From NCBI RefSeq assembly GCF_001666755.1, contig NZ_LZJC01000158.1, forward strand, positions 16,200 to 80,199: a DNA stretch of 64,000 bases, written 5' to 3'. The first letter of the stretch is position 1, and each line of letters starts with the position of its first letter. This document shows, in pieces, positions 26,104 to 33,735 of the stretch. A program made the translations under genes and the position numbers. The stretch is from Mycobacterium sp. E1214. Lineage in GTDB: Bacteria > Actinomycetota > Actinomycetes > Mycobacteriales > Mycobacteriaceae. A model generated the notes under the pieces. It was given only the letters and a program-made list of their open reading frames with translations, was not told the DNA's origin and ran no database searches.

Positions 26104-27908
26104 GTCACGGGTGGTGAGTTCCACTGCTTCGCAATGGATTCCCGTACGGCGCGGGACGCCCTGCGGTTGGTGTGCGCAGACGCCGACTCGAGCCGGTTGG
26201 ACAGATCACGCGGGCCTTCCCGGGCTCGCCGCACGGCCTCACCGAGGGCGCGGCTTACGACGTCCACGTCGTGCGGGGTCGGTGATTCCGCGTCACGGAC
26301 GGTGAGCAGTTCGTCGCAGAAACCCAGGGTGGCCCAGTCGCGCACGTTATAGCTCAGCGGCGGGATCGTCTTCGCGAGTTCGTCGAGCTGCTCGACGGTG
26401 CGCAGGGTGATGCGCGCGGCGGCCGGTTTGTGCATGGCGTGCACCTCCACGCCTGGGTCGTCGAGGGCAAGGATTTGCGACGCCTGCAGGCCGTGGGTCA
26501 GAAAGCCCCCGGATAGCGCGTGCCCGACAACCAGCGCGACGATCGGGTGCCCGGCCACGCGGGCGGCGGCGTAGGCGTCGACGGCCGCGGCGATGGCCTG
26601 GTGCAGCCCCACCATTTCCTCGATGCGCCCGTAGGCCTGGCTGGGCAGGTCGACGATGGCAACGATCGCACGGCGGTGCTCGGCAGTGGCGTCGGCGGCT
26701 GTGATGTCGCGGACCGATCGGGCCAGCGCGGCGCACTCGGTGAGTCCGACTTGTCCCTGGCGGGCGCGGTAGAACGGGTTCGCCGGGTCTGGGACGACGG
26801 CCAGATAGGTGCGGCCGTCTGCGTCCGCGCGCAGGACCGAGCCGACCACCGGTTCAGGTTTCGCGTCGCCGGCGAGCGCCGTGATCCAATTCCTGCCCCG
26901 CTGGCTGGGTTCCACCGAAGACCGCTCGGCGCCTTCGTGCGGTTCGCCGCGTTGCGGGTGGGGGGCATGGCTCGCCGGTGGCTTGTCGTAGCTGTCGCCC
27001 CACATGTTTCGCAGCTCAAGCGGCGCGGGCGGGTCTGCCGGGTTGATGGTCGCCAACCGCTCGTCGAGAACGTCGAGCTTCTCGCTGCGGTGCGAGCCCG
27101 CCGGGCCGGCACCGGTGGCGATGGCGGCGCCGACCGCTTCCCGCACGGCGGCGGTGTCGTCGACGACGAGGGTATCGGCCAAGCCGGTTCGGCGGCGTTG
27201 CTCCCCGCCGACGATGGCCCAGGTGAGCCCACGGTCCGACGAGTCGAACTCCTCGACGCCGGCCTCCTGCTCGATCACGGCCGCCCCGTTGAGCCCGATG
27301 CGCGCTTCGGGGGTGACGACGATGTGGGTGCACAACGCGGTGGCGATGCTCATTCCGCCGAACGACCCGACCGAGCCTGCGACCACCCCCACCACGGGCG
27401 CGAGCGGGCGCAGTTCAAGCAGGGCAGCACAGACTTCGGCGACGGCATTGAGGCCGAGGTTGGCTTCCTGCAACCGAACTCCACCGGTTTCCAGCAGCAG
27501 GACAGCGGGGACCGCAACGCCGCGGCGGCTGTCGGCGGCGGCGAGCCGCAGCGCTTGGGTGATCTTGGCGCCGGACACCTCACCGATGCCGCCGCCCTGA
27601 AATCCTTGTTCGATCGAGGCGACCACGACCTGCGTGCCGTCGAGGGTGCCGCGGGCGATCACTACGCCGTCATCCGATTGCGGGGTGACGCCCTGTGGCT
27701 CCAGCCACGGCGATTCGAGGCGATCGAACGGTCCGCACAACACCCGCATCGAGCCGTCGTCGAGAAGCGTTGCGGCACGGGCGAAAGCATCGAGTTCGAG
27801 GAAGCTCCGTCGCGCCAGCACCCGCTGCCAGTCGAGGCTCCCGTCATCGGCCACGGCTCCCAGCGCCGCTGCCGCCCCGCCGGGGAACCCACCCGCGGTC
27901 GGCGTCAC
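26100..27908 (-). CDS. mdcDE: malonate decarboxylase beta-gamma fusion subunit (MdcD-MdcE)
   Basis: 602 residues that contain both carboxyltransferase-like subunits usually encoded separately. Residues about 1-290 are MdcD (beta), with IEQGFQGGGIGEVSGAK and AGSVGSFGGMSIATAL forming acyl-binding oxyanion turns. After an Ala/Pro/Glu linker (about 300-340), residues about 345-602 are MdcE (gamma), with LVVGHALSGGFLTHGLQAS. Together they decarboxylate malonyl-S-ACP to acetyl-S-ACP without biotin. The start is GTG 27908, overlapping the mdcC stop by 4 nt; the stop overlaps mdcG. The fusion would enforce 1:1 stoichiometry. Confidence 0.92.
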   Translation of the reverse strand: MTPTAGGFPGGAAAALGAVADDGSLDWQRVLARRSFLELDAFARAATLLDDGSMRVLCGPFDRLESPWLEPQGVTPQSDDGVVIARGTLDGTQVVVASIEQGFQGGGIGEVSGAKITQALRLAAADSRRGVAVPAVLLLETGGVRLQEANLGLNAVAEVCAALLELRPLAPVVGVVAGSVGSFGGMSIATALCTHIVVTPEARIGLNGAAVIEQEAGVEEFDSSDRGLTWAIVGGEQRRRTGLADTLVVDDTAAVREAVGAAIATGAGPAGSHRSEKLDVLDERLATINPADPPAPLELRNMWGDSYDKPPASHAPHPQRGEPHEGAERSSVEPSQRGRNWITALAGDAKPEPVVGSVLRADADGRTYLAVVPDPANPFYRARQGQVGLTECAALARSVRDITAADATAEHRRAIVAIVDLPSQAYGRIEEMVGLHQAIAAAVDAYAAARVAGHPIVALVVGHALSGGFLTHGLQASQILALDDPGVEVHAMHKPAAARITLRTVEQLDELAKTIPPLSYNVRDWATLGFCDELLTVRDAESPTPHDVDVVSRALGEAVRRAREGPRDLSNRLESASAHTNRRASRAVRESIAKQWNSPPVT

Positions 27909-28249
27909 GCGGAATCACCTGTTGGCGTCGCGTCAGTTTCGGCGGCCTGGGCTTCCTGAGCGGCTTGCTGAAGCCGCAGCGTCACGATCGCCGGGGTCGC
28001 ACCGGCGTCGTTGAGCTCCCATCGCCCCAGCATGGGTGTCCGGGCGAAGAAGCGTTGCAGAGTCGCCTGCCACACCTGGTCGAACCCGTCGACGCTGGTC
28101 CGGACGCGCACCCGCGCGAAAGTGCCGGCGTCCGGTTCGTCGTCGCGGGGCTCCAGCAGAATCTCAAGATCACCGGAGGCCACGACGCCGATGTGCACGC
28201 GCCGGGCCGGCCGTTGAGACGCTTCGAACTGGTACTGCAAGGTCCGCAT
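27905..28249 (-). CDS. mdcC: malonate decarboxylase acyl carrier protein (MdcC, delta subunit)
   Basis: 114 residues. The N-terminal part carries GVVASGDLEILLEP, in which Ser25 matches the serine that receives the 2'-(5''-triphosphoribosyl)-3'-dephospho-CoA arm in characterised MdcC proteins. The rest has the compact alpha/beta MdcC pattern and an Ala/Glu-rich tail. ATG 28249 is 4 bp after the mdcB stop; a longer frame would overlap mdcB. This carrier shuttles malonyl and acetyl groups among MdcA, MdcDE and MdcH. Confidence 0.9.
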   Translation of the reverse strand: MRTLQYQFEASQRPARRVHIGVVASGDLEILLEPRDDEPDAGTFARVRVRTSVDGFDQVWQATLQRFFARTPMLGRWELNDAGATPAIVTLRLQQAAQEAQAAETDATPTGDSA

Positions 28250-28253
28250 CGTG

Positions 28254-29144
28254 TTAGTCCTTTTCGGCTGCGCGCCAGAGCTTTTCAGTGCTGTCAACGA
28301 AAAGGGCAGCCGCCAGCACATCGCCGCTGCCGCCTGTGGACAGGCGGAGGCGGCGGGTGACCAGGTCCAGCTCACCCAACAGCTCGCGCCCGCGGGCGGT
28401 GGCCCAACCGCCGGCTCGCAGGATCGCTTCGGCGCCGTCGCGGACGATGGCCAGACCCTCGCGGCCTGCGCGGTGAAGTGTGCAGGTGTCTTCCAGGCGT
28501 GCCATACAACTCAACAGGGCGGCCAGCCGCGCGGTGTCCTCGTCGCAGCCCGCGGTGCGCGCGGCGCGCAGCGCCGGCAGGGCCACCTGCATGGTGTGGG
28601 GAAATCCGGCGCACGCCTCGCCGACCGCCCCGGCAGCGCCGTAGCGGCGGCGGGCGACCGCGCCGTGCGAAAGCTGCCGTACCGGTAGGGCCGGGTCAGG
28701 GATGCTGGCCAGTCGCGCCGCGAAGGCGGCGGCCGACGCAGGATGGGGATGTGCGGCCAAACCCGCGGCGAGCAGCCCCAGCGTCCACAGTGCGCCGCGG
28801 TGGGTGTTGACCCCGCCGGTGGCGTCAAGCATGCGGCGCTCACCGGCGCGGCCGATCGCCCCGATGCGCGCGCGGAGCCGCGGCCCCAGCGGCGCGGAGA
28901 GAGCCGCTTCGGCGCAACGAGTGATCGGGTCGGCCAGCGCATCCGCGGAGGCGACGAGGGTCTCGACGTCCATGTCGTGGTGGGCATTACCACCGCGCAG
29001 GTCGACCAGCCCGGGCTTGGGTGTGAGGATGGCCTCCTCGCGCAGGGCTCGCGCGGCCAGCCGCCCGAGCCTGTCCGGGCTCACAGCGACAGCCAACGGC
29101 GCTGCGCCGCACGGGTTTTCAGTGGTGTCCGGCATCACGAGCAT
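28254..29144 (-). CDS. mdcB: triphosphoribosyl-dephospho-CoA synthase (MdcB)
   Basis: 296 residues of the CitG/MdcB family, which makes the prosthetic-group precursor from ATP and dephospho-CoA. Motifs are TPKPGLVDLRGGNAHHDM near residue 41, ATGGVNTHRGALW in the middle and RLEDTCTLHRAGREG in the C-terminal half. The start is ATG 29144 (ATG 29135 is equally possible); mdcA ends 3 bp upstream. Its presence together with mdcC and mdcG shows the operon encodes its own cofactor assembly. Confidence 0.93.
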   Translation of the reverse strand: MLVMPDTTENPCGAAPLAVAVSPDRLGRLAARALREEAILTPKPGLVDLRGGNAHHDMDVETLVASADALADPITRCAEAALSAPLGPRLRARIGAIGRAGERRMLDATGGVNTHRGALWTLGLLAAGLAAHPHPASAAAFAARLASIPDPALPVRQLSHGAVARRRYGAAGAVGEACAGFPHTMQVALPALRAARTAGCDEDTARLAALLSCMARLEDTCTLHRAGREGLAIVRDGAEAILRAGGWATARGRELLGELDLVTRRLRLSTGGSGDVLAAALFVDSTEKLWRAAEKD

Positions 29145-29147
29145 GTT

Positions 29148-30812
29148 TCACCAATCCCGGAATCGGGCCGGCGGCTCGTACAAACCGCCCGACCAAGCGA
29201 CAAGATCACCGATGCTGCGGGCGGCCAGCAGCGACCGGTTCGCCAGGTTCGCGTCGATCTTGAGGTCTTCGGGCAACGCGACCAGCCCGTCGCGGCGCAG
29301 CCCCTCCAGCCGGGCGGCGTCCGCACCGCGCCCCAGCGGGGTGACTCCGGCGATCGCGGCCAGCGCGGCACGTCGATCCTCCAACGAGCTGGCCTTGTAC
29401 AGGTAGGCCACGCCCTCTTCGGTGACCACGTGGCTGACGTCGTCCCCGTAGATCATGACCGGTGGCAGCGCCATGCCGGCCTTCTTGCCGAACTCGATGG
29501 CGTCGAGCGACTCGACGAAGGTGGGGATGCCGCCGGACTGGAAGGTTTGCACGATCTGCACGACGAGTTTGCGCCCACGCATCGCCGCGCCCTCGCCGTA
29601 GTGCAGGTCCAGCCACGCCGGGGTCGAGTGGCGTCGGCCGTGCGGGTCGTGTCCCATGTTGGGCGCCCCGCCGAACCCGCTGAGCCGGCTTTCGGTCACG
29701 GTCGAGGAGTTGGCGTCGGCGTCCATTTGCAACGTGGACCCGATGAACATGTCGATCGCGTATTGGCCCGCGAGCTGGCACAACACTCGGTTGGAGCGCA
29801 ACGAGCCGTCGGCGCCGGTGAAGAAGACGTCCGGGCGAGCGGCCACATACTTGTCCATGCCCGATTCGCCACCGAAGCTGTGGATCGTCTCCACCCAGCC
29901 CGATTCGATCGCCGGAATCAACGTCGGGTGCGGGTTGAGAGTCCAGTTGCGGGCAATCTTGCCGCGAAGACCCAGCTGCTCGCCGTAGGTGGGCAGGATC
30001 AGCTCGATAGCGGCGGTGCTGAACCCGACACCGTGGTTCAGCGACACCACCTGATGGCGCTCATAGACCCCGCGCAGGGCGATCATCGCCTGCCGGATCT
30101 CCACCGGGCCAATGTGTTTGGGGTCTCGGGTAAACAGCGGCTCCAACGCGAACGGCCGATCAGCCTGGACCACCAGATCCACCCAGTCGCCGGGAATGTC
30201 GACACGGGGCAACTTGTCGGCCTCGACGATCTCGTCGGCTTGCACGATCACCACGCCGTCGTGAAACGCCGCGGCCTCGGCAATGGTCGGGGTGTCTTCG
30301 GTGTTGGGCCCGGTGTACAGGTTGCCGCGGGTGTCGGCGGCGGCGGCGCACAACAGCGCCACGTCGGGTCGAAGATCGACCACCATGCGGGCGTAGAGCT
30401 CGACATAGGTGTGCACCGCCCCGATCGCAACCGTGCCATCGGCGACCAGCTGCGCGATCCGCACGCTCTGCGGACCGGCGTACGCGAAATCGAGGCGGGA
30501 GGCGATACCGAGCTCAAACAGATCGAGGTGCTCGACGCGGGACACCGACCCGATCAGCATGTGCAGATCGTGCAGCTTTCCCGGGTCGCAGCCGGCCAGC
30601 GTGCGGGACAGAAAGTCCGCCTGCTTCTGGTTGTCGCCCTCCAACGCAACCTTGTCGCCGGGCCGGATGACCGCCTCGAGCAGCGCGCCCAGCTCGGCTG
30701 CCTTGATCACTTTGCCGTCGACGAACTGCCCAGCAGCCGCCAGACGCTCCGCTTTCGCGCTGCGACGCGTGTCCCAAACACGCTGGCGCACACGGCCTTC
30801 TGGCGTCACCAT
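29148..30812 (-). CDS. mdcA: malonate decarboxylase acetyl-S-ACP:malonate ACP transferase (MdcA, alpha subunit)
   Basis: 554 residues, the normal MdcA length. MdcA exchanges acetyl for malonyl on MdcC, releasing acetate. Visible family segments are LEGDNQKQADFLSRTL near residue 60, NHGVGFSTAAIELILPTYG in the middle and SGFGGAPNMGHDPHGRRH in the C-terminal half. ATG 30812 has a clear GGAG 9 nt upstream, so the longer frame is not used. First gene of the operon; inverted repeats upstream may be operators. No malonate transporter (mdcLM, mdcF or madLM) is visible in the window. Confidence 0.95.
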   Translation of the reverse strand: MVTPEGRVRQRVWDTRRSAKAERLAAAGQFVDGKVIKAAELGALLEAVIRPGDKVALEGDNQKQADFLSRTLAGCDPGKLHDLHMLIGSVSRVEHLDLFELGIASRLDFAYAGPQSVRIAQLVADGTVAIGAVHTYVELYARMVVDLRPDVALLCAAAADTRGNLYTGPNTEDTPTIAEAAAFHDGVVIVQADEIVEADKLPRVDIPGDWVDLVVQADRPFALEPLFTRDPKHIGPVEIRQAMIALRGVYERHQVVSLNHGVGFSTAAIELILPTYGEQLGLRGKIARNWTLNPHPTLIPAIESGWVETIHSFGGESGMDKYVAARPDVFFTGADGSLRSNRVLCQLAGQYAIDMFIGSTLQMDADANSSTVTESRLSGFGGAPNMGHDPHGRRHSTPAWLDLHYGEGAAMRGRKLVVQIVQTFQSGGIPTFVESLDAIEFGKKAGMALPPVMIYGDDVSHVVTEEGVAYLYKASSLEDRRAALAAIAGVTPLGRGADAARLEGLRRDGLVALPEDLKIDANLANRSLLAARSIGDLVAWSGGLYEPPARFRDW

Positions 30813-30891
30813 TGCTTCTCCATGCCGCGTCGAGATAGGCCAGCTGTCGGCCCCGAACCAAGCGCTTTGAGGTCCATGTATCGCAGTGCAG

Positions 30892-30920
30892 TGTTGCGGG
30901 TTTGTTCTGATTGCGCAACA
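30892..30920. promoter_or_regulatory. inverted repeat upstream of mdcA, candidate operator 1
   Basis: TGTTGCG (30892-30898) and CGCAACA (30914-30920) are complementary with a 15-bp spacer, about 80 bp upstream of the mdcA start. The same GTTGC/GCAAC half-sites recur at 31109-31121, which supports a regulator-binding role. Confidence 0.4.
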
Positions 30921-31108
30921 GCTGACCGGCGAAAACCGAAACCACGTGGGTCGCACTTCCTCCTACCGAAACACCTCGTGAGGCCTTCCCCGGTTTCGCC
31001 CCTGCCGGTGGCGGGCCTTACCGGCTGGTTGTCCCAGCGCCGGCGTCGCCGCGCATGGCCGCGTCGTTCCTCAGCGCGGCGAGCGCCAGCCGGTTGTGGG
31101 GTGGTTAC

Positions 31109-31121
31109 GTTGCCGCGCAAC
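31109..31121. promoter_or_regulatory. inverted repeat upstream of mdcA, candidate operator 2
   Basis: GTTGC and GCAAC separated by CGC form a perfect 5-bp inverted repeat about 300 bp upstream of mdcA. It shares half-sites with the repeat at 30892-30920. The two together could be bound by one regulator, which is not encoded in this window. Confidence 0.35.
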
Positions 31122-31501
31122 AAGTGTCGATGGCGCCAAACAGGCCATAATCACATCTTCGCTTTTCACCGCGCACTCCCCCGATGAGCGGTCAGGGGTG
31201 TTTGCTGCGGTGCCGACCGTCGGTTAACCCGAGTTCGACCCTCTACCGGACCTCACACTCGCGCAGCCGCCCTGTCCACGAAACTCATAAACGCCTTCGG
31301 CGTCGTTAACGAACCTCGGTATCTGAGCACTTGTCGGCGCGACTTGGACCCTGGTTCCGGCATGTACCGACCTCGCCCCGCCCCCCGGGCTGGACTCAGG
31401 TCCGCCGTCTCCCAGCGACAGGACCGAACATCAGAACACGCGGACCTAGCAGAAGGAAGGAACCCGATCCGATAGCTGTACGGACCCGGGTTGAGTGTTG
31501 A

Positions 31502-31524
31502 GTGGAGCTAAGGGGACTCGAACC
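31502..31524 (-). other. prophage attachment core (tRNA 3' end, probably tRNA-Ala)
   Basis: On the minus strand this reads as a T-loop and acceptor 3' strand: GGTTCGAGTCCCC then TTAGCTCC. If numbered as a tRNA, the 3' acceptor strand has U70, which pairs with G3 in tRNA-Ala. The D and anticodon arms are absent on the right, and the T-stem has a mismatch at its 5' side, so this is not a complete tRNA. This is what an integrase using a tRNA 3' end as core leaves at the end distal to the tRNA body. The full tRNA should lie beyond 64000. Confidence 0.75.
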
Positions 31525-31629
31525 ACTACTAAACTCGCACGAAACCGCCGTTTACCTGCGGAAACGCATCAGCGTAACTTGGGTAAGCGACACGAATCGA
31601 CACGAAACAACCTGGGAAAACCTGCCCCG

Positions 31630-31657
31630 CCTTTGTCAATGACAAACGAGACAAAGG
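31630..31657 (+). promoter_or_regulatory. overlapping inverted repeats before the plus-strand prophage cassette
   Basis: CCTTTGTC (31630-31637) can pair with GACAAA at 31641-31646 or, alternatively, with GACAAAGG at 31650-31657. The second pairing would bury the start of the AAAGGGAG ribosome site of the 45-aa gene. As DNA it is also a symmetric TTTGTC-AAT-GACAAA box, so it could be an operator instead. Confidence 0.45.
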
Positions 31658-31666
31658 GAGCAGGTC

Positions 31667-31804
31667 ATGCCCGACCACAAACAACCGTCCGAGGACTTTG
31701 AGTCCAACGACATGCGCTTGATCGTGGAGCAAGCCCGCCAGGCCGTGGAAGACGAGCGGCGCCGCCAGGAAGCCCGTAACGAATCGGGTGACGACGATGC
31801 CTAA
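31667..31804 (+). CDS. small acidic/helical prophage protein, hypothetical
   Basis: 45 residues (MPDHKQPSEDF start, GDDDA end), strongly charged and helical, with an Arg/Glu-rich centre (EDERRRQEARNE). The ribosome site AAAGGGAG lies 7 nt before ATG 31667. It is first in a three-gene plus-strand cassette facing away from the attachment core; its stop lies 8 nt inside the DUF732 gene. No family recognised. Confidence 0.65.
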   Translation: MPDHKQPSEDFESNDMRLIVEQARQAVEDERRRQEARNESGDDDA

Positions 31805-32429
31805 GCGAGTCGTCACCGACGACCTGGCCGAGTTCGCGGAAGCCGTGCAGGCCGCTACCGGCACCGCGATGTGGTCCGCCGATGGCTCAGGCGGTGCGGC
31901 GACGGAGATCGTTCCACCGGTCACCCAGCCAGAGCCTGGCTTCGCGTGGTCTGCGGAGAACGGCTACGGCGACACCCAAAGCTGGCCCCAGGGTGCGGAT
32001 GATGACGAACCTAATGACGATGAGGCGTGGCGGCGCAAGCGGGAGTGGCGGCGCGTGCGTGGGATCGCTGTCTTAGTCTTGCTGTGCAGCGCAGTCATGG
32101 CCGCGATCATCCTGATCGCGGGGCACACCGACAACTCGACAACGGCGATGACATCCGCGGTTTCTGCGACACCGCCCACGCCAACTCGGACGTTCACCCA
32201 TGAGCGGGAAAGCGAGTTCCTCCAGCGCCTGCGGGCATCCGGTCTGGACTACTCCGACTCCGCCGCCATCGCCAACGGCGCGGCGACATGTGTGGACCTA
32301 GACCACGGGATGACGCTGGGACAGTGGGCAACGGACATCGCCCCGGCTGTTCCCCACTCGGACAGGGACATCTTTCTCCACGTCGCAGTGATCACGTTAT
32401 GCCCTGACCACACGGATGAACTGCCTTAG
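31797..32429 (+). CDS. membrane-anchored DUF732 domain protein carried by prophage
   Basis: 210 residues: an acidic cytoplasmic N-terminal 85 residues, a basic stop (RRKREWRRVR), one membrane helix (about 90-109), a Thr/Pro-rich linker, and a C-terminal DUF732-like domain (about 137-205). That domain has the usual pattern FLQRLRASGLDYSD, GAATCVDLDHG, and a second Cys in LCPDH; Cys165 and Cys202 may form a disulfide outside the membrane. DUF732 is a widespread mycobacterial secreted/lipoprotein domain of unknown function. It is transcribed opposite to the lytic genes, so it is probably expressed in the lysogen. ATG 31797 overlaps the preceding gene; a GTG at 31788 is an alternative. Confidence 0.82.
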   Translation: MPKRVVTDDLAEFAEAVQAATGTAMWSADGSGGAATEIVPPVTQPEPGFAWSAENGYGDTQSWPQGADDDEPNDDEAWRRKREWRRVRGIAVLVLLCSAVMAAIILIAGHTDNSTTAMTSAVSATPPTPTRTFTHERESEFLQRLRASGLDYSDSAAIANGAATCVDLDHGMTLGQWATDIAPAVPHSDRDIFLHVAVITLCPDHTDELP

Positions 32430-32461
32430 TCTGACGCGACCAACTAGCCGAAAGGGAAACC

Positions 32462-32596
32462 GTGACCGAGTTCGAGAACACCTTGCTGATCGTGGTCTTC
32501 CCCGTCGCGATCATCATCCTGTACTGGCAGGTCGTCACCCTCACCCGCCGGGTAAAACGGCTGGAAGCCATGGCTTCCGACGACGACGAGGACTAA
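32462..32596 (+). CDS. small single-pass membrane protein, hypothetical
   Basis: 44 residues from GTG 32462, preceded by GAAAGGGAAACC. The N-terminal half is one membrane helix (TLLIVVFPVAIIILYW), followed by a basic stretch (TRRVKRLEAM) and an acidic tail (SDDDED). It ends the plus-strand cassette and is followed 34 bp later by a strong terminator. No family recognised; position suggests it acts with the DUF732 membrane protein. Confidence 0.65.
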   Translation: MTEFENTLLIVVFPVAIIILYWQVVTLTRRVKRLEAMASDDDED

Positions 32597-32630
32597 ACTG
32601 AAAAAGCGGGCTGCCGGATACGAACGACGA

Positions 32631-32669
32631 GAAGCCCCCGGTAACCCATTACGGGCAACCGGGGGCTTC
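32631..32669 (+). terminator. factor-independent-type terminator after plus-strand cassette
   Basis: Perfect 12-bp stem GAAGCCCCCGGT / ACCGGGGGCTTC with a 15-nt loop, followed by TTCGTTGCGTT. It ends transcription of the 31667-32596 cassette and separates it from the leftward lytic genes, whose transcripts meet it from the other side. Confidence 0.85.
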
Positions 32670-32821
32670 TTCGTTGCGTTAGGCGTGCATTACCAGCACG
32701 CGTTGTAACCCAAAGCGTCTGTGGTGCAAGACGTGCACCCTGACGTCACCACGGCGCTGCAAGCGATGATCGCGGCGGCGACGACCTTCGTAACACGCGA
32801 CATGACCGGAGCCTATCGCTT

Positions 32822-33259
32822 CTATCCTCGCCACACGGCCAATCGCGCCGCCCGGTTCGCCGCGCGGATTTCGGCCATCTTGTCTTCGGGCATCCCCTGG
32901 ACGTAGGGCAGCATCTCGTCGATGGCGTCCAGGCGCTTGTTCAGGGCGTCACGGATTTCGGCCATCTCGCGTTGCAGCTTGCTGAGTTCGGCCTCGTGCT
33001 CATCCTTGGCCTCTTTGAGTTCCTTTTTGCAGGCGGCGCACTCGGCTTTCGCGTTGTCGTAGGCTTCCTTGGCCTCCTCGCGCCACAGCTCGTGGTCGGC
33101 GATGACGGTGTCAGCCTTTCGTCCCGCAGCTTCGGCTAGTTGCGCGGCCGCTTCGGCGCGCCGGCCACCGCGGTGGAACAGGCCCTCGATCACTGCGACC
33201 AGGATCCCGGCACCAAGGAAGCCGGTGCCTCCGTTGGTCATCAGGTTCGCGAGGTTCAT
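32822..33259 (-). CDS. membrane-anchored coiled-coil protein, possible lysis-module component
   Basis: 145 residues: a hydrophobic N-terminal segment (TGFLGAGILVAVIEGLF) then a long charged heptad-like helix (about 40-125) with a CAACKK pair of cysteines. Topology fits a spanin-like, holin-like or other membrane-tethered phage protein. It is the last leftward gene of the prophage; its ATG overlaps the stop of the four-helix membrane protein (ATGA). Function inferred only from topology and position. Confidence 0.65.
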   Translation of the reverse strand: MNLANLMTNGGTGFLGAGILVAVIEGLFHRGGRRAEAAAQLAEAAGRKADTVIADHELWREEAKEAYDNAKAECAACKKELKEAKDEHEAELSKLQREMAEIRDALNKRLDAIDEMLPYVQGMPEDKMAEIRAANRAARLAVWRG

Positions 33260-33735
33260 TTCAACCTTTCCACCACCCGCATTCGGCGGACGTCACGCAC
33301 CGTGAGGATGACCACCGACAGGAACGTGGCGGTCCCGAGCGGGAAGGCGCCGTACATGCCGCGGCCCCACGATTCGCTGTGGTAGGTCGCGGTGTTGTAA
33401 GCCGCCAGCGCGAGGGCCAGGCCGAGGTCGCCACCGAGTTGCAGCCACATACCTGCGTAAGCGGACTTGGTGCGAGTCAACAGCTTTCCGATCAGGCACG
33501 TGCCCGGACCGGCGATGTGCAGCCAGTACCAGAGGGTGATGTTCATCGCGGCCATTGGGCCTGCATATTTCACCGACAGCGGTGGTTGCGAGTTCGCGAT
33601 GACTAGGCCGTAGACGCCCACCATGATGAACAGGACGTAGAACAGCCACTGGAACAGGGCGACGCCTTCGCTGTCGACGGCGACGAAGAACCGTTTGATC
33701 AGCGATCGGCTGACGGGCGGGATGCGGCGGATCAT
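33256..33735 (-). CDS. four-helix membrane protein, possible holin
   Basis: 159 residues with about four membrane helices: LFYVLFIMVGVYGLV, a segment around MAAMNITLWYWLHIAG, GGDLGLALALAAYN and LGTATFLSVVILTV; it ends in a basic tail. Small polytopic proteins in this position, downstream of tail genes, are often holins in mycobacteriophages, but no endolysin is adjacent. Both ends overlap neighbouring genes by ATGA. Confidence 0.65.
   Translation of the reverse strand: MIRRIPPVSRSLIKRFFVAVDSEGVALFQWLFYVLFIMVGVYGLVIANSQPPLSVKYAGPMAAMNITLWYWLHIAGPGTCLIGKLLTRTKSAYAGMWLQLGGDLGLALALAAYNTATYHSESWGRGMYGAFPLGTATFLSVVILTVRDVRRMRVVERLK

Larger units (their letters stand above)
30813..31501. other. host intergenic region between mdcA and prophage junction
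   Basis: About 690 bp with no convincing gene on either strand; the long plus-strand frame crossing it is antisense to the mdc genes. It contains the mdcA promoter, two GTTGC/GCAAC inverted repeats, and, near the right end, the host sequence that was downstream of the tRNA gene before integration, including a GTTGAGT direct repeat just before the junction. Confidence 0.5.

Noticed and set aside
28743..31187. 814-codon open frame on the plus strand
   Set aside because: It is antisense to mdcA and mdcB, which have clear family motifs. High GC creates long stop-free antisense frames; the translation is low-complexity and has no motif.
31502..31524. complete tRNA gene
   Set aside because: Only the T-loop and 3' acceptor are present; no D arm, anticodon arm or 5' acceptor can be found next to it.
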